41,845 bases of DNA, taken from NCBI GenBank assembly GCA_027082955.1, contig JALWTA010000039.1, positions 1 to 41,845 of the forward strand. The letters run 5' to 3'. Origin of the DNA: Sulfurovum sp. Its GTDB lineage: Bacteria > Campylobacterota > Campylobacteria > Campylobacterales > Sulfurovaceae. The notes beneath the pieces are model-generated. The model did not search any database. It had not been told where the DNA came from and saw only the letters and a program-made list of their open reading frames with translations. Below are positions 26,874-33,877 of the stretch, piece by piece; the first letter of the stretch is position 1; every line of letters begins with the position of its first letter. The position numbers were made by a program, and so were the translations under genes.

Positions 26874-27396
26874 CCGGAAGATCGTCAGTGCACTTCTTGT
26901 TGCAGACGGTATGCTGCTTGTCGCTTCAGGACTCTTCTTTGATGAAACGGTACTGCTCAATACGCAAATAGGATTCCTTACCTCTGCACTTGTGATGCTG
27001 GGTTCCATGAAGAGCTACCGTCGTATGGTTGAAGCAAGGGTGGAAAATGAGATTATCACTACTGACATAGACAAAGATGTCATTGACAGACTCGAAGATC
27101 CACACGATCTTTATTCTGAAGAGATCAAAGAGGAGCCGGTGGAAGATATACGCAGTGCGATCAAAGAAGAAAAAGCACGTCTCAAAGCCAACCGACGTTC
27201 TCTTTTTGAAGTGCTTAGAGATACCAAAGCGGCACTTTCGCTTTACCGCATCGGTGCCTATATTCTTCTGATCCTTGGGTTTATGTACCTCAATAGACAT
27301 GGAGTGTTACACCTTCCGCCATATCTTCTCTCTCTTGGGTTACCGCCGTTTTTGATAGCATGGATGATGCTGCGTGACTCTTCTAAGAACGTGTAG
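26860..27396 (+). CDS. Membrane protein of unknown function downstream of atpZ-like gene
   Basis: A protein of about 178 residues. One pair of hydrophobic helices lies at the N terminus (about 10-45), then a charged cytoplasmic middle (about 55-125, many E/K), then another helical pair near the C terminus (about 128-170). Several ATG codons run in a row at 26848-26862; I chose 26860, six bases past GAGG. Overlap with the AtpZ-like gene indicates co-expression. I do not recognise the family. Confidence 0.65.
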   Translation: MNGTNRKIVSALLVADGMLLVASGLFFDETVLLNTQIGFLTSALVMLGSMKSYRRMVEARVENEIITTDIDKDVIDRLEDPHDLYSEEIKEEPVEDIRSAIKEEKARLKANRRSLFEVLRDTKAALSLYRIGAYILLILGFMYLNRHGVLHLPPYLLSLGLPPFLIAWMMLRDSSKNV

Positions 27397-27416
27397 ATAC
27401 CCAACAGAGTAGGGGA

Positions 27417-28022
27417 TCAGACATGCTCTTCACACTCTTTTATGATAAGATCGGCACGTTTGATACAGCCATTCTCTTCAAGCTCTTCTATCATCCTTAG
27501 TGTTTTTTCGTAAAGTGCTTCATACTCTGCACTAAAATACGCAAATTTTTTCTGCTCTTTTTTAGCATACCAGTAGGCTGCAGCGATGGAGAGTGCGAAT
27601 AGTCCGTAGATCCACCACTGCCATGCTTTGAGATCAAGCAGAACAATGAAGTATTGCACCGAAAACAGTACAAAGAACTCTACAGAGAAGATGATGACAA
27701 GTGTGGCGCTCTGTTCGAAGTCGAGCGTGTACTTCTCTATCTCACGCAGTCTTGCAAGGTTGACATTGACCGACTTTGCATTCTCTTTGCACCTGTCGTC
27801 AAGCTTATCGGTGTCGATGTCGCGTATGTGAATATTGCTGATGTTGTACTCGACATTGAGCTGCTTGTAAGCTTCGAGAATCTCAGGATGGGTCTTGAGG
27901 ATCTCTACAATCTCATCTTCGCTGAGCTTTTTTTTGCCTGCTGCCTGCTGTACATCCTGTAAAATGAGGTCATACAAACCGACATTTTTGATTTCGAGTG
28001 CGACACGCTCAAGGTGTATCAA
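27417..28022 (-). CDS. Membrane-anchored protein with coiled-coil segments, unknown function
   Basis: A protein of about 201 residues: a helical cytoplasmic N-terminal half (to about 105), two membrane helices (about 108-150) and a Lys/Glu-rich coiled-coil C-terminal tail. TTG at 28022 is the probable start because AAAGGAG stands five bases before it; the frame is open further upstream into the heme-copper gene, which I reject. Located 46 bp downstream of the heme-copper subunit I gene, same strand, so it may belong to that transcript, but function is not deducible. Confidence 0.6.
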   Translation of the reverse strand: MIHLERVALEIKNVGLYDLILQDVQQAAGKKKLSEDEIVEILKTHPEILEAYKQLNVEYNISNIHIRDIDTDKLDDRCKENAKSVNVNLARLREIEKYTLDFEQSATLVIIFSVEFFVLFSVQYFIVLLDLKAWQWWIYGLFALSIAAAYWYAKKEQKKFAYFSAEYEALYEKTLRMIEELEENGCIKRADLIIKECEEHV

Positions 28023-28068
28023 TGTTGCTCCTTTGTTACGACCGGGGCGAGCCCCAGGCGCATCGAAA

Positions 28069-29754
28069 CTATTTTGCAAAGGCCGGGTCATCTGCCGGCT
28101 CCAACTCTTCGTCTATGCCATAAGAAGGTGTAGGGTCCTTTGCCGGCATAAAGATACCGACAAGTCCTTTGATCCCTACAGACATGACAATGTTGTAGAG
28201 GAAGATCGCCCATGCTGCAAGCAGCATCGTACCACAGACAGCTGCGAAAATCATCAGCGGATTGAATTCGCCATGCACATAGAGGTGGCGTCTGAGCATT
28301 CCGTCAAGCCCTGCCATTCCCATGAAGGCACCCATACCGATACCACCGATGAGGTGTAGCCAGAAGTGGGCGTTGGAGAGTTTGTGCGAATAGAGCTTGG
28401 TGTTGTTGGTGACAATAGGCCAGAGTACATACACCGCTGAGTAGAGTGTCATGTAGAGACCGACAATAATTGCGATGTGCACGTGTGCACCGATGATCCA
28501 CTGTGTGTTGTGCAGCACACGGTTTAGCCCCATGTCTGCCTGGATGATCCCTGCGGGTACTGCCAGACCGAAGCCTACCAGACCGCCAAGGAGGTATTTG
28601 AGTTCCATTGTCATTTTGAGCGGTCTTGCTTTCCAAAGTGTCACGAGTGTAATGAAAAGTGCAAGTCCCTGTGTGAGCAGTTCGAATGCGGTGACCATCT
28701 CACCGGAGATCAGTTTCATCATTTCAGGCTGCGGCTGATCAGAAAGCAGGTGGTGAGACCATACCATCCATGAAACCAGAAGTTCAAGCATCAGTGCCGC
28801 ACGTGCGACGTTTTCCATGAAGAGCTTCTGACCGGTAATGAGTGTAGCAAGCAGGTACCACGAGCCAGCTACATAGATGAGAACCAGACCGTCAGCAACG
28901 AGGTCGAGCCCCCACCAGAACCAGTTCTTGTAGAGCAGCGCATCGATGGCGTTCATGTCCCAGTGCAGGCCGCCAAGGTCAGCGATGAGATAGACAAGTA
29001 CCAATACCCCGGCGCCTAGAATGACGATAGCATCGAGGAAAGTATCGACTGTACCACGGAAGATGGCGACAACAGGCAGTGCCAGTGCCGGTTCTTTGGA
29101 GTATGGCTGTTTGCCTCTAAGTTTGTTGAAGAGGTTGAGCATACCGTCAATACCAAAACCGGAGATGAGCAGTTCCTTGGTCGTTTTGTCCTTGTGCACG
29201 CCAACTCTTGCAAAAATGGTCGCATAGATATTGTAGATGAAACCAAATGTTCCAAGCATAATGAGTGCCACACCGACGATAAAGACAATGCCGCCCACTT
29301 CACTAAACTGCTTGGTATCAACAGGCAACGGCCAGTAGAGCGTATAGAGCGGTGCGTAGTGCCACGCAAATGCCGCAAACCAAGCCATCGCCGTACCGAC
29401 AGTAATAAGAAGCCATGTCCAGTTGGCAAGTTTGATGCTGTAGAGCGGTTTCTTTGTCAAATACGGCACCAGAAAAGTAAAGGCACCAAATACCAGCTGA
29501 TAGGTTGATCCGAAAATACCGACGATAGGGTGTGCAGTCATGATTGCAAAGAAGTGCTCAGGATGAAAGAACATCTCCGGAATAGGTGCAACTTCTTTTC
29601 CTGTTTCAACCATACGCATGATCATTCCCTCAATGGCAACCAGTCCATAAAACAAAAATGCCATTACAACAGCTCTAAGTGTCACTTTTTGCAGTGCATT
29701 GAGACTGTCCGGATTGAAGTTCGTTCCGTTAATCAGGTTCTCTTTCCAACTCAT
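28069..29754 (-). CDS. Heme-copper oxidase superfamily subunit I, NO-reductase-like (gNOR-type)
   Basis: A 561-residue protein with about 12-14 membrane helices. Heme ligands are intact: H75 in T-A-H-P-I-V-G, and H424-V-H426 in helix X. Two metal-site histidines, H334-H335, are present. The helix-VI position that should be the third His is Asp284 (exactly 50 residues before H334, as His240-His290 in bovine COX), and the cross-linked Tyr position four residues later is Asp288. Loss of that His and Tyr argues against an oxidase. It agrees with NO-reductase-type members known from Campylobacterota (gNOR by memory). ATG at 29754 overlaps the subunit II stop codon; AAGGAGG precedes it. Confidence 0.8.
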   Translation of the reverse strand: MSWKENLINGTNFNPDSLNALQKVTLRAVVMAFLFYGLVAIEGMIMRMVETGKEVAPIPEMFFHPEHFFAIMTAHPIVGIFGSTYQLVFGAFTFLVPYLTKKPLYSIKLANWTWLLITVGTAMAWFAAFAWHYAPLYTLYWPLPVDTKQFSEVGGIVFIVGVALIMLGTFGFIYNIYATIFARVGVHKDKTTKELLISGFGIDGMLNLFNKLRGKQPYSKEPALALPVVAIFRGTVDTFLDAIVILGAGVLVLVYLIADLGGLHWDMNAIDALLYKNWFWWGLDLVADGLVLIYVAGSWYLLATLITGQKLFMENVARAALMLELLVSWMVWSHHLLSDQPQPEMMKLISGEMVTAFELLTQGLALFITLVTLWKARPLKMTMELKYLLGGLVGFGLAVPAGIIQADMGLNRVLHNTQWIIGAHVHIAIIVGLYMTLYSAVYVLWPIVTNNTKLYSHKLSNAHFWLHLIGGIGMGAFMGMAGLDGMLRRHLYVHGEFNPLMIFAAVCGTMLLAAWAIFLYNIVMSVGIKGLVGIFMPAKDPTPSYGIDEELEPADDPAFAK

Positions 29755-30344
29755 TGTTTCCCTCCTTTGTCGCATCCGACCACTTTCATAAAGTGTTTTA
29801 CAAGCATTAGATCTTCTCCCTCTTCATTGTATTGTGCCGGACCTGAGTACTCAGTTGATGTCAAATCAAAATCACCATTGTGATTGAACGTCCAGTAGAT
29901 GTCGTTATTGTGTCCGGGGTCAACCTGCATCTGCAGTACCATCGTACCATCCTGTCTGAAAAGACCAAAGCCGTAGGTCAGGTCATCACTGCTGACATCG
30001 AAAGCGATAGTTTGTCCACACTGTACGATAATAGGCGTTTTGGGAAGACGCCATTTGTGATCCCCAACCTCTATTTTGTAACGAGCATCTGGCTTGGTGT
30101 TATGTCGAGTAATATCTTGCGATACCCATGGGATGGCATTGTAGGTAAAGATATGGTGTCCTACCCCCATAATGACCAAAAATGCCATATATCCGTAGAA
30201 GGGAATCCTTACAATCGATTTGACCTTCTCTTTTCGTCCCAGGTTGTAGCCAAACCACGCTACGATCGAGATGATCATAAAGGCGTAGATGGTATAGACG
30301 ACCCAGTGAAAAGAGAGCAGTTCAAGTGAGTTTGAAAATGTCAT
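29751..30344 (-). CDS. Heme-copper enzyme subunit II lacking the CuA site
   Basis: A 197-residue protein: two membrane helices (about 13-34, 46-64) then a cupredoxin domain of the COX2 type. Aligned to COX2, the CuA ligands are replaced: first His by Y124, the two cysteines by S163 and S167, second His by Q171, although E165 and G168 keep their places. No binuclear CuA can form. Electrons must therefore enter another way, perhaps from quinol or a cytochrome direct to heme b. It is followed by subunit I with an ATGA overlap. A perfect Crp/Fnr palindrome lies 67 bp upstream of the ATG. Confidence 0.8.
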   Translation of the reverse strand: MTFSNSLELLSFHWVVYTIYAFMIISIVAWFGYNLGRKEKVKSIVRIPFYGYMAFLVIMGVGHHIFTYNAIPWVSQDITRHNTKPDARYKIEVGDHKWRLPKTPIIVQCGQTIAFDVSSDDLTYGFGLFRQDGTMVLQMQVDPGHNNDIYWTFNHNGDFDLTSTEYSGPAQYNEEGEDLMLVKHFMKVVGCDKGGKQ

Positions 30345-30382
30345 TGTCTCTCCTTAATGGTTTTCCTTTGAAGTGAGCAGAT

Positions 30383-30424
30383 ATTTTATGTGTTTAATCA
30401 TGGAAAATAATTGATTGTGATCAA
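30383..30424 (-). promoter_or_regulatory. Crp/Fnr-type palindrome and -10 element for the heme-copper operon
   Basis: TTGAT-TGTG-ATCAA (30411-30424) is a perfect FNR-type palindrome. A -10 candidate TAAAAT (30383-30388, minus strand) sets the transcript start near 30376, which puts the palindrome centre at -41.5, the classic class II activator position. Which Crp/Fnr-family protein binds is unknown. Confidence 0.65.
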
Positions 30425-30579
30425 GTTTGGAATCATTGGATTGTTTAAAATTTATACAGCTTCTTGATAAACCTGTACTTATAATAATGATTTTGATTAA
30501 AAATAATACATTCAAGCAGAGAAGCCTTCCATATATAAAGATACGGTACAATAAACCATTGTATTGATAAAGGATTTGT

Positions 30580-31296
30580 ATGATGAGATATCTGCTTGTT
30601 TTATTTGGTATTCTCGGGTTTGCAGGGTGTACGGTACAGACACCTCCAAAAGCATGTAAAACAATTGTACCGCCGCCATCCTACACACTCAAGATCATAG
30701 ACATGCCCATTGATTTTGGAAAAGCACGCATAAAGATGACCAAAGCCTACATAGCAAAGCATTACGGCAAACGGGTCAAAGACATTACAATCACGCCAAA
30801 GATCATTGTACTGCACTGGACGGCTGAGGGGGATTTTGATAAGTCGTTCAATCGCCTCAAGCCGCAATATCTTCTAAGTGACCGTAAAGACATCGCCAAA
30901 GCCTCACGGCTCAATGTCTCGGCACACTTTTTGGTAGACCGTGACGGCACGATCTACCGTCTGATGCCGGAGACATGGATGGCACGTCACGTCATCGGGC
31001 TTAACTACTCTGCGATCGGTGTAGAGAATGTCGGCGGTAAAGACAACAAGATCGATGATCTCACTCCGGCACAAAGAGAAGCCAACAAACGTCTGGTACG
31101 TTATCTCAAAGAGAAATATCCGACCATCGAGTATCTCATCGGTCACCATGAGTACCGCCGTATGGAAAAGACGCCGCTATGGCTGGAGAAGGACAAGGGC
31201 TACCGTACGATCAAGCATGATCCCGGAGAAAAGTTTATGCGTGAAGTCAGAGATGCAGTCAAAGATCTGGGACTTAAAGCACCGCCGAAACAGTGA
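30580..31296 (+). CDS. N-acetylmuramoyl-L-alanine amidase lipoprotein (Amidase_2)
   Basis: A 238-residue lipoprotein: signal peptide ending in a lipobox G-F-A-G-C16 or so. The zinc amidase domain shows I-V-L-H-W-T-A (zinc His), V-S-A-H-F-L-V-D-R-D-G-T-I-Y-R, and I-G-H-H-E-Y. It cuts the amide between MurNAc and L-Ala in peptidoglycan, probably for recycling or turnover at the outer membrane. ATG at 30580 follows AAGG; a second ATG follows directly. Its stop codon opens the heptamer-hairpin element at 31297-31348. Confidence 0.88.
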   Translation: MMRYLLVLFGILGFAGCTVQTPPKACKTIVPPPSYTLKIIDMPIDFGKARIKMTKAYIAKHYGKRVKDITITPKIIVLHWTAEGDFDKSFNRLKPQYLLSDRKDIAKASRLNVSAHFLVDRDGTIYRLMPETWMARHVIGLNYSAIGVENVGGKDNKIDDLTPAQREANKRLVRYLKEKYPTIEYLIGHHEYRRMEKTPLWLEKDKGYRTIKHDPGEKFMREVRDAVKDLGLKAPPKQ

Positions 31297-31348
31297 AGGG
31301 TGAAGAACGAAGAGTGAATAGTTGTGGTATGCTTTTCTGGCGAAAAGC
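31297..31348 (+). repeat. REP-like element after the amidase stop codon
   Basis: Heptamer-like GTGAAGG/GTGAAGA variants start at the stop codon and lead to GTTGTGGTATGC and the hairpin GCTTTTC-TGGC-GAAAAGC (31331-31348). This is a near copy of the element beside the lpxB stop codon (14552-14600). Confidence 0.75.
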
Positions 31349-31370
31349 TTTAATTTTGTAGGAGAGAGTG

Positions 31371-32294
31371 ATGGATTATCAGGCGATACTGGAAGAGATA
31401 TATGAAGAAGTGAAGCCCGAACTGATGCGAGGGAGGGTAGCAGACTACATCCCCGCACTCGCAGAGGTAAAGAAGGGGCAGTTTGCCATGACAGTGACCC
31501 TCGAAGACGGCTCTGTTTTTTCTGTGGGAGATGCGACCAAGCCCTTTTCCATCCAGTCCATCTCAAAAGTATTTACCTTTACTCTTGCACTTGAGATCTA
31601 CTCGACAGAACTCTACCGCAGGGTAGGGGTGGAGCCATCGGGCAACCCGTTTAACTCGCTGGTACAGCTGGAGTATGAAAACGGTATCCCCCGCAATCCT
31701 TTCATCAACGCCGGTGCCATTGCCATTACCGATGCGCTGGTGACACACTATAAAGACCAGTACAAAACACTTGAAGTGATCATGAACTTTGTGCGTGATC
31801 TCTCTGGCAATCCGTCACTCTCTTTCGATCAGGAGGTCGCCAACTCGGAGATGGCACACGGTGACAGAAACCTCGCACTTGCCAGACTCATGAAGAGTTT
31901 TGGAAACTTTGAAAACGATGTTATCGAGACAGTGATGACCTACTTCAAACACTGCTCCATCACCATGAGCACCGAAGAGCTCTCCCGAGCCTTTCTCTAC
32001 CTTGCATTTGGCGGCAAAGACCCCATCAGCGGCATAGAGTTCATCTCAAATAGAAAAGCCAAACGTATCAATGCGGTGATGCTCACCTGCGGACACTATG
32101 ATGCCAGCGGAGAGTTCGCCTTTCATGTTGGACTCCCTGCCAAAAGCGGCGTGGGCGGCGGCATCGCAGCAGTGGTACCGGGGAAGATGTCCATCGCCGT
32201 CTGGTCACCGGCACTGAACAAGTACGGTAACTCACACGCCGGCACACTGGCACTGGAGAAGTTTACGACCAAGACGGGTGTGTCTATTTTTTAG
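31371..32294 (+). CDS. glsA: Glutaminase
   Basis: A 307-residue serine-dependent glutaminase. The catalytic S-x-x-K motif is S-I-S-K (in S-I-Q-S-I-S-K-V-F), with E-N-G-I-P-R-N-P-F-I-N-A-G-A and a C-terminal G-V-G-G-G-I-A. It hydrolyses glutamine to glutamate and ammonia. Length matches GlsA (about 308). ATG at 31371 follows GGAGAG by a few bases; the GTG just before is less likely. Confidence 0.95.
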   Translation: MDYQAILEEIYEEVKPELMRGRVADYIPALAEVKKGQFAMTVTLEDGSVFSVGDATKPFSIQSISKVFTFTLALEIYSTELYRRVGVEPSGNPFNSLVQLEYENGIPRNPFINAGAIAITDALVTHYKDQYKTLEVIMNFVRDLSGNPSLSFDQEVANSEMAHGDRNLALARLMKSFGNFENDVIETVMTYFKHCSITMSTEELSRAFLYLAFGGKDPISGIEFISNRKAKRINAVMLTCGHYDASGEFAFHVGLPAKSGVGGGIAAVVPGKMSIAVWSPALNKYGNSHAGTLALEKFTTKTGVSIF

Positions 32295-32393
32295 ATATGG
32301 AACATTTTTTTCTAACGATATCGAGTAATTTTCCTTTGTTTATTACATTGTTTTCTCTAAAAATCAAGGGAATGTTTCAAGTGTCTGTTAATA

Positions 32394-32445
32394 TTGGGGT
32401 TTAAGAGCAATATGCATATAATATTCCTTGAATAAATAGGAATAT
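32394..32445 (+). promoter_or_regulatory. Promoter and operator-like palindrome of the FRG gene
   Basis: TTGGGG (32394-32399) and TATAAT (32417-32422) are separated by 17 bp. The palindrome ATATTCC-N11-GGAATAT (32421-32427 and 32439-32445) overlaps the -10 and the expected transcript start, nine bases before the ATG. It fits an operator, perhaps for autorepression. Confidence 0.5.
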
Positions 32446-32453
32446 ATAGTAGT

Positions 32454-33236
32454 ATGGATTATTTTAATACTGATTTTTTTGGAAGAGTAGCTTTGCCCTC
32501 TTCTTTAACAGAGATACTTGTATTAGTCAAAGAACATGCTGGTGAACGACGAAATGTTCATTTATGGCGTGGGCAAAGTAATATATCCTGGCAAATACAT
32601 AGTTCTGCCTATAGAAGATTAAAAAGAACACAAAACACTGTTACAGAAAAAAGTATGCAAAGATATGAAGCATATTTATTAAAACATGCAACTCATCAAG
32701 GATATCGCTTTGAAGCTGGTAGAGAGTTGTCAGATTTTGAACTATTGGCAAAACTTCAACATCACGGTGCAGCAACAAGGCTCATTGATTGTTCAAGAAA
32801 TATAATGGCTGCTCTCTGGTTTGCATGTTCTTCTGAACCAGACACACCCGGTTTACTATTTGGTATTCATTCTGATTATTTGGGTGGTAGTGAAAACAAA
32901 CCTGAAATGCGAAAATATAAAGACATTTTCGATGGGATTGAAGGTCTCAATTACCCTCAAACTTGGCAACCACCGATTGTTTCTAAGAGAATTGCAGCAC
33001 AAGGTGCACAATTTCTTTATAGCACAGTAAAAGATAATAAAATGGGTAGCTTAGCAATTGATGAATGTCCAGAAAGCTACATTGCAATTGGTATTTCTCC
33101 CAGTCTAAAAAAACTTGCACTTGAAGAACTTGCAGGCATTTTTGATATTCGCTACCTCACATTATTCCCTGATATCGATGGATTTGGTTATGCAAATAGT
33201 TTTAGGTTTAATGAATATGAGAGTGAGCGGTGGTAA
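32454..33236 (+). CDS. FRG-domain protein
   Basis: A 260-residue protein. The name-giving F/L-W-R-G-Q motif is L-W-R-G-Q (37-41), and L-Q-H-H-G-A-A-T-R-L-I-D-C-S (101-114) with A-A-L-W-F-A completes the typical FRG signature. The domain's activity is not settled; it recurs in mobile and defence-linked loci. Base composition is clearly AT-richer than the neighbours, and a lipoprotein of similar composition plus a mazF remnant follow, so I infer recent acquisition. No SD is obvious. TATAAT sits 32 bp before the ATG. Confidence 0.8.
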   Translation: MDYFNTDFFGRVALPSSLTEILVLVKEHAGERRNVHLWRGQSNISWQIHSSAYRRLKRTQNTVTEKSMQRYEAYLLKHATHQGYRFEAGRELSDFELLAKLQHHGAATRLIDCSRNIMAALWFACSSEPDTPGLLFGIHSDYLGGSENKPEMRKYKDIFDGIEGLNYPQTWQPPIVSKRIAAQGAQFLYSTVKDNKMGSLAIDECPESYIAIGISPSLKKLALEELAGIFDIRYLTLFPDIDGFGYANSFRFNEYESERW

Positions 33237-33259
33237 TTCCTAACAAATCAAAGGAAAAA

Positions 33260-33613
33260 ATGAGAAAGACATTTGTCTTTATTACATTGGTACTATTGGT
33301 TGGATGCGGCACAGACAAACAGGTGTATATGATTCCTGACATTACTAAACAGTCGACGATTACGCTGAGGAAGTTACCCTCCCAAGGCAATATCCACAGT
33401 ATAACAGTTACTGGGAAGGGGCACATTGACGGCAATGCAAAAATAGTCCTTATTTTAAGTGGAAAACCTTATAAAACAGAAAGTCTTTCTGGGGATATTG
33501 ATTTTAAGTGGGGTGGTGACTGGTATTCAGACTCAGCGACGATTGAATATAAGCCTTCTTCAATCAAAAGTGGATACTTGAATATACGGTACAGTTTCGA
33601 TGATTTACAGTGA
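33260..33613 (+). CDS. Small lipoprotein of unknown function
   Basis: A 117-residue protein with a lipobox (L-L-V-G-C16) and a short mature domain predicted as beta-rich (G-D-I-D-F-K-W-G-G-D-W-Y-S-D-S near residue 85). ATG at 33260 follows AAGGA. It begins 23 bp after the FRG gene and shares its AT-rich composition, so the two were probably acquired together. I do not recognise its family. Confidence 0.65.
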   Translation: MRKTFVFITLVLLVGCGTDKQVYMIPDITKQSTITLRKLPSQGNIHSITVTGKGHIDGNAKIVLILSGKPYKTESLSGDIDFKWGGDWYSDSATIEYKPSSIKSGYLNIRYSFDDLQ

Positions 33614-33667
33614 AACTGTTAACAAATCATTGGAGAGAAATATTTGACCCTGCGTTTAACTCAGTCG

Positions 33668-33844
33668 TTACAAACGAAACATTTCAACCAAAGTATCTGC
33701 AATTTCCACTGCCTTCTCTTCTGGAAGGCTGCCAATTTTTTTGACAAGCCGGCTTTTGTCAACTGCTCTGATTTGATCTAACAGTACCAAACCTTTTTTG
33801 TTTTGAAACGTGATTTTGGGTCGAAAAACAAGGAAAAGAGGGTA
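33668..33844 (-). pseudogene. C-terminal remnant of a PemK/MazF-family toxin
   Basis: The minus strand reads 58 codons to a TAA. The string K-G-L-V-L-L-D-Q-I-R-A-V-D-K-S-R-L-V-K-K is the classic MazF C-terminal core. The frame hits an in-frame stop just before Y-P and no N-terminal half or antitoxin gene is present. The fragment overlaps the symporter's upstream region and sits at the end of the AT-rich patch, so I read it as a decayed toxin-antitoxin module. Confidence 0.75.
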
Positions 33845-33877
33845 TTATTAAACAAACTTGAATTTTGAGGAATCTTC

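Noticed and set aside
30354-30551. A 65-codon minus-strand frame in the gap between the heme-copper operon and the amidase gene
   Set aside because: It covers the Crp/Fnr box and the -10 element, has no ribosome site and reads as AT-rich random sequence.
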